Shown: in pieces, positions 44,220 through 54,100 of the stretch
Layout of the letters: each line of letters opens with the position of its first letter
Numbering within the stretch: the first letter of the stretch is position 1
Notes under the pieces: model-generated
The model's database searches: none
What the model was told of the DNA's origin: nothing
The model's input: only the letters and a program-made list of their open reading frames with translations
Position numbers and translations under genes: made by a program
Source of the DNA: Chitinophaga niabensis
GTDB taxonomy: Bacteria > Bacteroidota > Bacteroidia > Chitinophagales > Chitinophagaceae
Assembly: GCF_039545795.1 (NCBI RefSeq)
Contig: NZ_CP154260.1
Span: forward strand, 2,981,001-3,045,000
Direction of reading: 5' to 3'
DNA: 64,000 nucleotides

Positions 44220-47200
44220 TTAAAATGAATAAGAAACAGAGAAACTGAAAGAACGGCCCACCCTCCTTTTAAAGGTGTCTATATCCCCGATACGGGTCTT
44301 CGTTTTTCCATCTGCAGAAGTTTCATAATATCCTTCTTCATACTTTTCAGAAAAACCAAATTTCCATTCGTAGCGCTCGGACCACTCTGTGAAACCATAC
44401 ACATTCTGCATATTATCCTTCTCTTTATAGGTGCTGCCGGAATTGATATAAAAACGATAAGGATTATCAAACAGGTTACTCATGTTCAGTTTCACTTTTA
44501 ATGCCCGGCTTTTGAGGAAAGTATAACTGATCTGTGCATCCGTCTGGCTACGCGGGCGTTCATATTCCACATATTCCGGCTTCATACCCACTGTAAAGGT
44601 TTTATAGCCCATGTGATTGAATACCACATTCAAACTTAACCGGCTATCATTGTACAATAAACCTACATTATACAGAACGGGCACCTGGCCGTACAGCGGA
44701 CGTTTTTCTTTCAGCAGTGTTTTTTTACGGTATGCATAGTTTAATTCTTCTTTATCATAACCACCTTCACCGAAGGTATTATACTCGAACCTGCTGGCCT
44801 GCACTTCTGAATTCTGCAGTGTAAGGTTACCGCTCAGATATATGTTTTGCAGCGGTTTCCATCCGGGATATAAAAAGCCGAGGCTTTTGCGAATGTCGAA
44901 TTCGAAACCTTTAATTTTAGCCCAGTCTGAGTTACCCGTGATGGCATCAATCGACTGGCTTGAGTTGGTAACATCCAGGTATAATTCCACGGGGTTCTTA
45001 AAATATTTGTAGAAATACCCTATTGATATTACTTCTCCTGCAGCAGGATACCATTCCAGTTTTGTATCATAGTGATCAATAACAGTGGTTAATACGCCTA
45101 TATTATGCTGAATGCGGCCGATGGTTGGATTAAGGCGGGAGAAACCGGAGTTCTCGATCAGCGAAGGCCTTACAACGGACTGCGCATAGGAAACCCGGAT
45201 GTTAAGGTCCTGCAGGGGTGTGATGGTAAGGTTTGCGGAAGGAAGGTATCGCCATTTTTGCTCTTCGGTAGCAGCATTCAGGTACTTGTGTACAATCTCC
45301 CCTGTTTCAGGGTCCACGTAACGTCTTTTTGCTTCTGCCTGCTGTTCCAGCGATTGGCTGACAGTACTGGTGGCGTCCTTTATTTCTTCATATACATATG
45401 ATTCAACCCTCATTCCCCATACCAGCCGTAACCATTTGCGGATACGATTGTCCACCATCCCAAAAAATGCTGTATTGGTGTTTTTCCCCTCGTAATTGTT
45501 CAGAGAAAAACTTCCGGGATAATAATAGATGTCGTTTAAAGGATCTTTAAATTCGAAAAACTTAGACCATTGATGTATAGGGATGCCACTGAAGCGGTTG
45601 GGGTTCAATGAACCAATTGGCAGAATGTCCCACTCATATTTACCATGGCGCTCCAGGTATTGGTAACCACCTTTGATCTTTTGCTCCTGGTTGCCTACTT
45701 TGAACTGATAGCTGAGTGCAGCGTCTGCCATCAGGTTATCCTCATCATACAGGTACTGTGCCCTGTTAAAAGATCCTACACCCGGATCGGTAACGCTATT
45801 GGGACCATGTGTATACACCGTGGAGTTAGCTGTTTTTACAGGTCCTAACCATGCTTCAACCGCATCGTACTCGTAATTGGCAATCTTGTTCTTCGCCAGG
45901 TTCCAGTCTATTACAAAACGTCCGAATCTGTGCTCACCGGTGAGTTTGTTCTGCAGCAGTTCTATAAACTTGGGGCTGTCGTTTTCCAGTACAGCGGGAT
46001 CCTCTCCGTAGCCGATATCGTTACCCCAGCCTACGGTACGGATGAAACGGCTTTGAAATCCGCGGGAATAAAAATTCCGGGTAATGATCTTATGGTTTTT
46101 AGTCTGCCAGCCACCATTCACCAACGCTGCCCAGGTAGTATTAAAATTGTATTGTTTGCTTACAGTTTCATGGATCTCATTCCCTGTTTTGGCATCGTAA
46201 GTATTGTTTCCTTTTATCCAGTTGCCTCTTTCGAAATGGGAGATATTATCAATATTCTGTTCGTTGCGGTAGCTCACTGAGCCAACAAAACCAAGCCGGC
46301 CTTTACCCAGGTTATAGGTCCTTCCAAGACTGAACTGGTAGTTCTGCGATGGGCGGGTTTTATAAATACGCGTACCCAGGCGTTCCGTGCCGCCGATCTT
46401 TTCATTCTGCGCTGCAATCATTTCAGGTGTGATCGGCGTAAGACCTGATCCCGGAGGCGTTACATCTTCATACGGCCTGCCCGGGCTATAGCGGTCAAGC
46501 TGAAAGTAAAACAGGTCATCAGGAAAGCGATCTTTTCTTCCTCCATCATCAAATCCAAGATAATCCTGCTTTCCCCGCTTGTACCCGAGGAATTCTTTTC
46601 CGGTGCTGGCATCGTTGTATTTAGCCCCAAAGTTGATATTGGTGAAATTCTTAGTGGGGATGGTGAGCGTGTTGATCTGCACCAATCCTCCACCAAAGCC
46701 AAAGCTCATATCTGGTGTATACCCTTTTGACACCACGATATTATCTACCAGGTTGCTGGGAATAATGTCGAACTCAAAATCACGCACCTGTACATCCGTA
46801 CTGGGGAGCGTAACACCATCCAGCATCGCTACATTATAACGCTCTGCAATTCCGCGGATCACTACCCGGCGGTTATCGTTGGTGCTTACTCCTGAGATCC
46901 GCTTCAGCACATCGCCTACGTTTTTATCTGGTGTGGCAGAGATCTGTTCCGCCGAAATGCCATTCGAAATTTCTGCTGTGTTCTTCTGGCGTGCGTATAA
47001 AGCGGCCACCCCTTCTTTCCTGGCGGAAGACATTACCGTAACACCAGCCAGCTGCCCTTTTTTCCTTTTGATCACTACATTCAGCTCAAAGGTTTTATTT
47101 TCATCCACCTCTACTCCGCTCACCTCTTTGGAGCCATAACCAATATTGCTCACAGTGGCGGTATAAGTTCCTTTTGGCAGGGAAATAGTGAAAGAACCGT

Positions 47201-47636
47201 CTATACCTGTAGTAGTTCCTGTGTTACCAATACGGATGGTAGCACCAAATACCGGTTGCCCGTTCTCTTCATCAACAATCTTTCCGCTTACCTTACCTTC
47301 TTTCACCTGCGCGGCTTGTACAGTTCCTTTTTGTACGGATACGATGCTGCCGGATTGTTTAAACTGAAGACCGGTACGTTTTGTTATCTCATTAAGTATT
47401 CCCGGTAAAGACCTGTCCGTTCCTTTAAGGCTGAACTTCTCTTCCAGTTTATCTTTTATTTCCCGGCTATTGTATGCGAACGTATAACCCGTTTGTTGTT
47501 CCAGTGAACGAAAAATGCTTTCCAATGGTTGATTGTCTGCCTGCAGGTTCACTTTCAGTCTGCCTGTGTCCTGTGCATTTAACTGCTCACATAGTAGTAA
47601 CAGGCAAAATAGCATCCTGTAGATCTTTTTTTTCAT
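44220..47636 (-). CDS. TonB-dependent receptor with N-terminal STN signalling domain
   Basis: 1138 residues. After the signal peptide (about 1-21) comes an STN (secretin/TonB short N-terminal) domain (about 30-105; PLESIFRSLEQQTGYTFAYN, LPGILNEITKRTGLQFK), a carboxypeptidase-regulatory-like domain (about 115-195; VSGKIVDEENGQPVFGATI), and a plug (about 215-330) with VGDVLKRISGVSTNDN, VVIRGIAERYN and GFGGGLVQINT. The barrel ends FSFSVSYSF. It is not a SusC: the SusC signature and any SusD partner are absent. An STN domain interacts with FecR-type anti-sigma factors; such a gene and an ECF sigma gene lie directly upstream. The operon is therefore a cell-surface signalling system that senses its own transport substrate. 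The substrate is unknown. Confidence 0.94.
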   Translation of the reverse strand: MKKKIYRMLFCLLLLCEQLNAQDTGRLKVNLQADNQPLESIFRSLEQQTGYTFAYNSREIKDKLEEKFSLKGTDRSLPGILNEITKRTGLQFKQSGSIVSVQKGTVQAAQVKEGKVSGKIVDEENGQPVFGATIRIGNTGTTTGIDGSFTISLPKGTYTATVSNIGYGSKEVSGVEVDENKTFELNVVIKRKKGQLAGVTVMSSARKEGVAALYARQKNTAEISNGISAEQISATPDKNVGDVLKRISGVSTNDNRRVVIRGIAERYNVAMLDGVTLPSTDVQVRDFEFDIIPSNLVDNIVVSKGYTPDMSFGFGGGLVQINTLTIPTKNFTNINFGAKYNDASTGKEFLGYKRGKQDYLGFDDGGRKDRFPDDLFYFQLDRYSPGRPYEDVTPPGSGLTPITPEMIAAQNEKIGGTERLGTRIYKTRPSQNYQFSLGRTYNLGKGRLGFVGSVSYRNEQNIDNISHFERGNWIKGNNTYDAKTGNEIHETVSKQYNFNTTWAALVNGGWQTKNHKIITRNFYSRGFQSRFIRTVGWGNDIGYGEDPAVLENDSPKFIELLQNKLTGEHRFGRFVIDWNLAKNKIANYEYDAVEAWLGPVKTANSTVYTHGPNSVTDPGVGSFNRAQYLYDEDNLMADAALSYQFKVGNQEQKIKGGYQYLERHGKYEWDILPIGSLNPNRFSGIPIHQWSKFFEFKDPLNDIYYYPGSFSLNNYEGKNTNTAFFGMVDNRIRKWLRLVWGMRVESYVYEEIKDATSTVSQSLEQQAEAKRRYVDPETGEIVHKYLNAATEEQKWRYLPSANLTITPLQDLNIRVSYAQSVVRPSLIENSGFSRLNPTIGRIQHNIGVLTTVIDHYDTKLEWYPAAGEVISIGYFYKYFKNPVELYLDVTNSSQSIDAITGNSDWAKIKGFEFDIRKSLGFLYPGWKPLQNIYLSGNLTLQNSEVQASRFEYNTFGEGGYDKEELNYAYRKKTLLKEKRPLYGQVPVLYNVGLLYNDSRLSLNVVFNHMGYKTFTVGMKPEYVEYERPRSQTDAQISYTFLKSRALKVKLNMSNLFDNPYRFYINSGSTYKEKDNMQNVYGFTEWSERYEWKFGFSEKYEEGYYETSADGKTKTRIGDIDTFKRRVGRSFSFSVSYSF

Positions 47637-47702
47637 ACTTTTGAATTGATTTTATTTGAATGAATGCCCGGTAATGTCATTTGGCGATGCGTACCGGGTG
47701 TT

Positions 47703-48671
47703 TTATTTTTTCTTTGGTTGAATGAAGATGGCGCCTTCTTTCCGGGTGATTGTTAATCCGTAGATATGATGTAGGCTTTCCAGGATGTTATCAAGAGATT
47801 CCCCGGCAGCAAACTTAGCTGTGCAGTATTGGTCCTTCCCTATTACCCCGGTTACTTTCATAGGTACATTAAACCTGCGTTCCAGTGTGGCAATCACTTT
47901 TAGCAATGGGTCGTCATTGAACTGCAATACACCTTGCCGCCATCCATTATACAGGGAAGCATCCGTTCCGGTGGTTTGAAATGCCCCTGCTATCCATATA
48001 GCGCGTTGATTTTGCGTGAGGGTAATGGATTGGCCGTTTTTATTGGAAAACTGCACCTTACCAGTTGCTACCGTTACTGCAACAGGGGCCTGGTTATAAG
48101 CTTCTATATTAAAAGAAGTTCCCAGTACATGAACTGTGGCTTCCGGGGTATGCACTATGAAAGGATGGGAAGCATCTTCCCGCACTTCAAAAAAGCCTTC
48201 TCCTTCCAAATAGATCTCCCGGGAAGGGGCTTCAGCCGGCACTTTAACTAATGAGCCTGCATTGATCCAGATCTGCGTGCTATCTGGCAGTGTAATAAGT
48301 TTTCTCTGACCGTTAGGAACAGTATAAGTGAGCAGTGCAGTAGCTGTTTTTTCGGGTGCAGGATATAACCACCAGCCCAAACTGAAGATGAGCGCAACCG
48401 CTGCCGCGATGGCTGCTGCTTTTGGCCATAAATAGAAGACAGGTTGTTTGGCGGGGAGTTTCGTTTTGAAATTCTCCCAAGCATCCATGGCATAATAAGG
48501 AGAGTTTTTATCCTGCTGCTCTTCCTGTACACGGCGCAGCCAGGGGATCAATGCAGCATATGCTGCCTGTTGGCGGGTAAGCGCCTCCCATCTTAAAGAT
48601 TCCTCCTGTGTGGCGGTTCCTTCCTGTATTTTAGAGATCAGGTCCCAATCCAGTTCTTTTTCCTTTGACAT
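47703..48671 (-). CDS. FecR-family anti-sigma factor
   Basis: 322 residues. A cytoplasmic N-terminus (about 1-80) that binds the sigma factor is followed by one membrane helix (about 85-105, AAAIAAAVALIFSLGWWLY), the FecR domain (about 115-215; RKLITLPDSTQIWINAGS, REIYLEGEGFFEV, VLGTSFNIEAY), and a C-terminal DUF4974-type domain ending LTITRKEGAIFIQP. It would relay the signal from the STN domain of the downstream receptor to the sigma factor encoded upstream. Spacing is 50 bp from the sigma gene and 66 bp to the receptor gene. Confidence 0.95.
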   Translation of the reverse strand: MSKEKELDWDLISKIQEGTATQEESLRWEALTRQQAAYAALIPWLRRVQEEQQDKNSPYYAMDAWENFKTKLPAKQPVFYLWPKAAAIAAAVALIFSLGWWLYPAPEKTATALLTYTVPNGQRKLITLPDSTQIWINAGSLVKVPAEAPSREIYLEGEGFFEVREDASHPFIVHTPEATVHVLGTSFNIEAYNQAPVAVTVATGKVQFSNKNGQSITLTQNQRAIWIAGAFQTTGTDASLYNGWRQGVLQFNDDPLLKVIATLERRFNVPMKVTGVIGKDQYCTAKFAAGESLDNILESLHHIYGLTITRKEGAIFIQPKKK

Positions 48672-48721
48672 ATAGATAAAGAGACATCAAAGGGGTCCTG
48701 CGGCTCACTCGCCTATATTAA

Positions 48722-49282
48722 CTAAATGTTATCTCTCGAATAAAGGAGGAAAAGCACTACAGATAGTTCCTTTAACTGCAGCATGGCACGGTATACATGG
48801 TTCTTAACTGTTTTTTCTGAAATGCCCAGCCTTTGGGCAATCTCGGGGTAAGAAAGCCCTTCTATTTTATTTAGCCGGAAGATATGTCTTCTTTGCGGGG
48901 GAAGTTGATTGATATAGGCGGTCAGGTGATCCGTGCTAACAGGGGTTTCTTCCTCTGGTTCGGCATTGATCTCGTATTCTTTAGTGAGTTCCAGCGAAGC
49001 CGGCACACGGTCCTTTGCTTTCAGGAGGCGCAGGGCACGATGGCGGGTCATGGCGAACAGATATTGCCGCAGGCTTTCTTTCACTTCTATGGATTGCCGT
49101 TTTTCCCAGAAGGTCAAAAAAACATCAGCAGCCACTTCCTGCCCGTCCGCTTCACTTTTGAGTAACCTTGCCGCATAACGGCTTAAAAGGTTGTAATAAC
49201 GTAAGAACACCATCTCCAGGGCTTTTTCGTCACCCTGGCGGATAGCATGCAATAAAAGTGATTCTGCGCCGGTATCCTGCAT
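48722..49282 (-). CDS. ECF RNA polymerase sigma factor (FecI-like)
   Basis: 186 residues, usual length for Bacteroidota FecI-type sigma factors. Region 2 is about 20-90 (VFLRYYNLLSRYAARLL, EVAADVFLTFWEKRQ, QYLFAMTRHRALRLLKA) and region 4 about 120-175 (INQLPPQRRHIFRLNKIEGL, SYPEIAQRLGISEKTVKNHV). First gene of the minus-strand signalling operon. A good -7 element (TAATTTTG) lies just upstream at 49305-49312. It is divergent from a second, different ECF sigma gene, with only 122 bp between the start codons. Confidence 0.96.
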   Translation of the reverse strand: MQDTGAESLLLHAIRQGDEKALEMVFLRYYNLLSRYAARLLKSEADGQEVAADVFLTFWEKRQSIEVKESLRQYLFAMTRHRALRLLKAKDRVPASLELTKEYEINAEPEEETPVSTDHLTAYINQLPPQRRHIFRLNKIEGLSYPEIAQRLGISEKTVKNHVYRAMLQLKELSVVLFLLYSRDNI

Positions 49283-49404
49283 GTAGTTTGAAAATAGATC
49301 CGGGCAAAATTAGAAGGATTCCTCCTTTATCGATAATAAATTATTGTAACCTATAACCCAAATAATTTATAATTTGCCCAGGAATCTAACTATAACCTCT
49401 CACC
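49283..49404. promoter_or_regulatory. Shared divergent promoter region of two sigma/anti-sigma operons
   Basis: 122 AT-rich base pairs between two head-to-head ECF sigma genes. On the minus strand 49312-49305 reads TAATTTTG, an exact match to the Bacteroidota -7 consensus TAnnTTTG, about 23 bp from the start codon; no clear -33 element was seen. On the plus strand the nearest match (ATAATTTG, ending 49376) is imperfect, with a TTG about 22 bp upstream. Confidence 0.5.
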
Positions 49405-49968
49405 GTGAGCAGTTACGACACGATCATTTCATTGAAAAACGGCGATGAAGTTGTATTCAAGGCTGTTTTTTTTGAACACCACCAGCGGGTGTATAATTAT
49501 GTGCTGAAAAAGACCAACTCTACCTTCCTGGCTGAAGAAACCAGGCAGTTGAGTTTTCTCAAGCTATGGAACTATCGCCATACGCTGGATGAGAACATCC
49601 CCCTGCTCACCCAGCTCTTCCGGATCGTACGCACCACCATGATAGACCAGATCCGGAAAGAACAAACCAAGATCCTTTCCCTCGAAAACCTCAAAGCTGC
49701 CGCCCCCGGTGAGGATGGGTTCAACCCGGTCAGCGAACAGGTGGAAGAAAACGACCTGAAACGGTCACTGGCAGCCGTGCTCAACAAAATGCCCGTTATG
49801 CAGAAAAAGGTGTTTGAAATGAACCGTTTCCAGGGAATGAGCTACCGCGAAATATCCCTGAGCCTCTCTATTTCTGTTAAAACTGTGGAAACACATATCT
49901 CCCGGGCACTCAAATTCCTGAAGCAGCACCTCTCCTTCATTGTTTTTTTCCTGCTTTTTCAAAAATAA
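49405..49968 (+). CDS. ECF RNA polymerase sigma factor (second FecI-like)
   Basis: 187 residues from a GTG start at 49405; an in-frame stop 10 bp upstream and no early ATG make this start the only reasonable one. Region 2 includes AVFFEHHQRVYNYVLKKTN, TFLAEETRQLSFLKLWNY and TMIDQIRKEQ. Region 4 includes LNKMPVMQKKVFEMNRFQGM and SYREISLSLSISVKTVETH. The C-terminus (LSFIVFFLLFQK) is unusually hydrophobic, a feature also seen in the neighbouring sigma factor. It would drive the downstream FecR-SusC-SusD-GH116 genes. Confidence 0.94.
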   Translation: MSSYDTIISLKNGDEVVFKAVFFEHHQRVYNYVLKKTNSTFLAEETRQLSFLKLWNYRHTLDENIPLLTQLFRIVRTTMIDQIRKEQTKILSLENLKAAAPGEDGFNPVSEQVEENDLKRSLAAVLNKMPVMQKKVFEMNRFQGMSYREISLSLSISVKTVETHISRALKFLKQHLSFIVFFLLFQK

Positions 49969-50029
49969 TTTAATGCCTTGTCAGGGTACCGGGTATTATC
50001 AAACGTATACATTATAACATCCGTATTAA

Positions 50030-51055
50030 ATGATCACACAAGCGTTACTGGAACGTTTCCTGAAAAATGAATGCACGGCGGCAGAACGGCAGCTTATACT
50101 CCGGTATATAGAAGAACATCCCGGAGCGGTTGAACAACTGCTTCCCGAACATGAATTTGAAGCGGAACACAGTGAACCGGATATCGCTCAATCCGAACAT
50201 TTATACAGATCGTTACATCATACTCTCTTCCGCCGGAAAACCATCATCCGCAGGCTGAAATGGGGCGTTGCTGCTGCAGCATGCATCGCTTTGGTGATCA
50301 GCCTCTTCCTGATCGGGGCTCCCGGCAAAAAAGCCACACAATTGGCTGTTTCGGAAGAAGGGAATGGCATGCTCAAAATGCTCAACACAGGCACTGGGAA
50401 AATGATGTTCACCTTACCGGATTCATCTACTGTTGAGTTAAACCCCGGAAGTTCCGTTGAATACCGGAACCAGTTCATGTCAACCAAAAACCGTATAGTG
50501 TATTTAAAAGGAACAGGTCTTTTTAACGTCAGCCAGAATGCTTCACATCCTTTCACGGTAATGAGCGATGCACTCGCTACCACCGTGCTGGGTACTTCCT
50601 TTATCGTTACTGCAGAAGAGCAGGCGGATGTGATCAAAGTACATCTCCTTACGGGTAAAGTGGTGGTACAGTCTTCAGACAGCAGAAAAGATTATTATCT
50701 GCAGCCCGGAGACCTGCTGACCTATAACAAACACACATTCCTGGCGAGCGTCAGATCAACCACCGCTCCTGAATTTGCGGAAGCCTCCGTTACTACCGGC
50801 AGCAAAGGCAAGGCCAGCCTGAAGCCCGACTGGTACAATTTCGGAGGTCAGCCGCTCACACAGGTATTTGAACAGCTCAGCAGCTACTACGGCATTGAGA
50901 TCAACTACCTGGCGTCTGAAGTAAGCAACCGCTATTTCACGGGGAAATTCTCTGATCAGGATTCTGTAGATGTAATTCTGAAAGACATTTCGCTGATGCA
51001 CGACCTGAGCCTGAAAAAAGTACAAGGCGTTTACATTATGAGAAAGAAGAAATAA
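50030..51055 (+). CDS. FecR-family anti-sigma factor (second)
   Basis: 341 residues. The N-terminal sigma-binding part is about 1-75 (ALLERFLKNECTAAERQLIL), followed by one membrane helix (about 80-100, GVAAAACIALVISLFLIG), the FecR domain (about 120-220; TLPDSSTVELNPGSSVEY, RIVYLKGTGLFNVSQNASHP, VLGTSFIVTAEE), and a C-terminal DUF4974-type domain (about 265-340; YNFGGQPLTQVFEQLSSYYG) ending VQGVYIMRKKK. Partner of the sigma factor 61 bp upstream. It would be expected to sense the following SusC, but that SusC lacks the STN domain that normally makes the contact. Confidence 0.94.
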   Translation: MITQALLERFLKNECTAAERQLILRYIEEHPGAVEQLLPEHEFEAEHSEPDIAQSEHLYRSLHHTLFRRKTIIRRLKWGVAAAACIALVISLFLIGAPGKKATQLAVSEEGNGMLKMLNTGTGKMMFTLPDSSTVELNPGSSVEYRNQFMSTKNRIVYLKGTGLFNVSQNASHPFTVMSDALATTVLGTSFIVTAEEQADVIKVHLLTGKVVVQSSDSRKDYYLQPGDLLTYNKHTFLASVRSTTAPEFAEASVTTGSKGKASLKPDWYNFGGQPLTQVFEQLSSYYGIEINYLASEVSNRYFTGKFSDQDSVDVILKDISLMHDLSLKKVQGVYIMRKKK

Positions 51056-51148
51056 CATCCCGTTAATTTCCATCAACCAGACAGTATTGCGTATTCCTCC
51101 ACAGGAATAAGGCCTGGGGATGCTTTGCACCTAACAAACAATTCACGT

Positions 51149-54100
51149 ATGAGAAAGAACAAATTTACCTATTCCTCATTTTTCTGCCTCCTCATCGGCC
51201 TGCTGATGCCGGTAACATTATGGGCACAAAGCGGGAAGACGGATGTGGCCGGCATTGTTAAGAATACTTTCGGCGCGCCACTCTCCAATGTTACCGTAAC
51301 GGTAGCCAACTTACAAACCAATTATACTGCGGGCACGCAGACAGATAGCAATGGTGTATTCCGGTTCTCCAGCCTTCAGGCTGGTACCGACTATACCTTC
51401 ACCTTTTCCAGCGTCGGATTTACACGCCAGGTAATAGAGCACAACGTGCTCAAAGGAGGTACTGTTTTCTCCCTCTCCGTTAAAATGATGGAAGCTACTT
51501 TTTCATTGAACGATGTAGTGGTGGTAGGTTACGGCAGACAGAATAAAACTTCTGCCACAGGCGCCATTTCCACGGTAAAAGGAAGTGAGATCATTAAAGC
51601 ACCTGTTCCCAATATCACTGCTGCCCTCGCTGGCCGCGTTGCAGGTATCAGTGCAAGACCAAATGGTGGTGTACCCGGGCAGGACAATCCGGATATCCGT
51701 GTACGCGGTATTGCCACTACAGGCAGTAATGGTGCATTGATTGTGATCGATGGTATTATCAGGAATAATATCAACCAGGTAGATCCCAACGCCATTGAAT
51801 CCGTTACCGTATTGAAAGATGCTGCTGCTGTTGCGCCTTATGGCCTCGGTGGTGCAAACGGTGTAATACTCATCACTACCAAACGCGGAAAAAGTGGAGC
51901 CCCCAGGTTATCACTCGGCAGTTATTATGGCTGGCAAAGACCAACCCAACCGCCACACATGCTGAATGCAAAGGATTACATGATTCTCAAGAACGAAGGC
52001 AATGTCAACTCCGGCCTGCAGCCTGAATTTGCAGCTGACCTGATCGCCGACTACGATAAACTTCATGCGGAAAATCCTGACCGGTATCCCAGCAGCAATG
52101 CACAAAAGGAACTGGTAAGGTTAAACACACCGCAACAGAATCATAACCTGCAGTTATCCGGTGGTAATGATAAAATACAGTATTATGCCGGGCTGAACTA
52201 TTATAATCAGAAGGGTATTGCAGCACCACTGGACTATACGCGTTACAGTTACAACATTTCACTGGATGTAAACGCAACCAACACTACCAAAGTAAGCCTT
52301 TCGCTGAATGGTGCTGAAGAAACAAACCAAACGAGCCCCAATCCACAGGGTATCTCTTACATCCCCACCAAAGCCATTTATTACAGCAATGGATTGTGGG
52401 GTGAATCTGGTGGTTACTCTCCTGCAGGTGATCTGAACAGCGGTTCCTACAACAGGATCTATACCAGCACACTGCTGAGCATCCTGTCCATCGAGCAACA
52501 ATTGCCTTTTATAAAAGGATTAAGCATTAAGGGTACTTTCAGCTATGACCCTACCCATTCATCAGGCAAAACATGGAGCCGCCCATCTTATTATTATCTG
52601 TACAATCCTGCCACAACACCGGCTTCGTATACAAAAACATTACTGGGCGATGGTATTACCTCTCTCAGCCAAAGCTATAACCGCGGCCAGAATTTCACCT
52701 ACCAGGGTTATCTGAATTACAAGAACAGCTTCGGGAATCACAGCGTTACCGGTTTGCTGGTAGCGGAAGCACGCAATAATAAAGGCAGCAGTCTTTCTGC
52801 ATCCAGGCGTGGTTTCAGTGTGAATGTAGATGAGCTTGACCTGGGTACTTCCAACCGCCTGAACTTCAACAATGGCGGATCATCCGGTACCGGCAGCCAG
52901 ATTGGTTATGTGTATCGTTTGAACTATGCCTATGCCGATAAATATTTACTGGAAGCTACCGGCAGATACGATGGCCATTACTTCTTTGCACCGGGTAAAC
53001 GCTGGGCTTACTTCCCTGCTTTCTCAGCAGGATGGCGGCTTTCTGAAGAACGTTTTATCAGAGACAATATCACCTGGGTAGACAATCTTAAACTCCGCGG
53101 CAGTTGGGGTAAATCCGGTAACCTTGCCGGCCAGGCTTTCCAATACCTGCCTGCGTATAACCTGTTCGGCAATGCCTATGCGTTTGGTACCGGCAACCTG
53201 GTACAAGGCTCTGCCGTTCCAAGAGAATCCAATCCCAACATTACCTGGGAAAAATCCACCAAAACAGATATCGGCCTGGAAGCTTCTCTGTGGAAGGGCA
53301 AGCTGAACTTTGAACTGGATGTGTTCCGGGAAAAGAGAACTGGCATGTTATTACCGCCTGCTATTACCGTTCCGGTGGAATATGGTTTGAGCCTTGCGCA
53401 GGAGAATGCCGGTGCAATGGAGAACAAGGGTATTGAAGTGGTATTGGGTACCACCCGTACATTAAGGAACGGCCTCCAACTGGGTGTGAATGGTAACTTC
53501 AGTTATGCCAAAAACAAACTGCTGCAGGTATTTGAAACAAATGCTACTTACAACAATCCCGAACGCAGAAGAACAGGCCGCCAGTTGAATACACCTTTCG
53601 GTTATAAAGCCCTGGGGCTTTTCACCACAGCGGAGGATGTAAATAAAGACGGCGTTATCAATGCACAGGATGGTTATACCATCACACAGTTCGGCACACT
53701 GCGCCCGGGTGATGTGAAGTATGCGGATATCAACGGCGATGGCAGAATTGATGGTAATGATGAAACAGTGGTGGGTTATCCTGTTTATCCACAGATCACT
53801 TACGGTATCAACTTCATTGCAAGCTGGAAAGGTTTTGATATGACCTTGTTCTTCCAGGGAGCAGCACTGGCCAGTCTCAACACCCAGGGTTACCAAACCG
53901 TGCCTTTCCGCATCAATAACACCAATACTTCCTACGAGTATTATAACAACCGCTGGACACCGGATAATCAGGATGCAAGGTACCCGCGTGCCTATGCCTC
54001 CAAGAATACCAACAATACCACCAATCCTTTGAATGGTGATGGTTTTGGCCCGATGTCTTCCTCCATATGGATGAAGAACACCGGCTTCCTCCGGTTAAAA

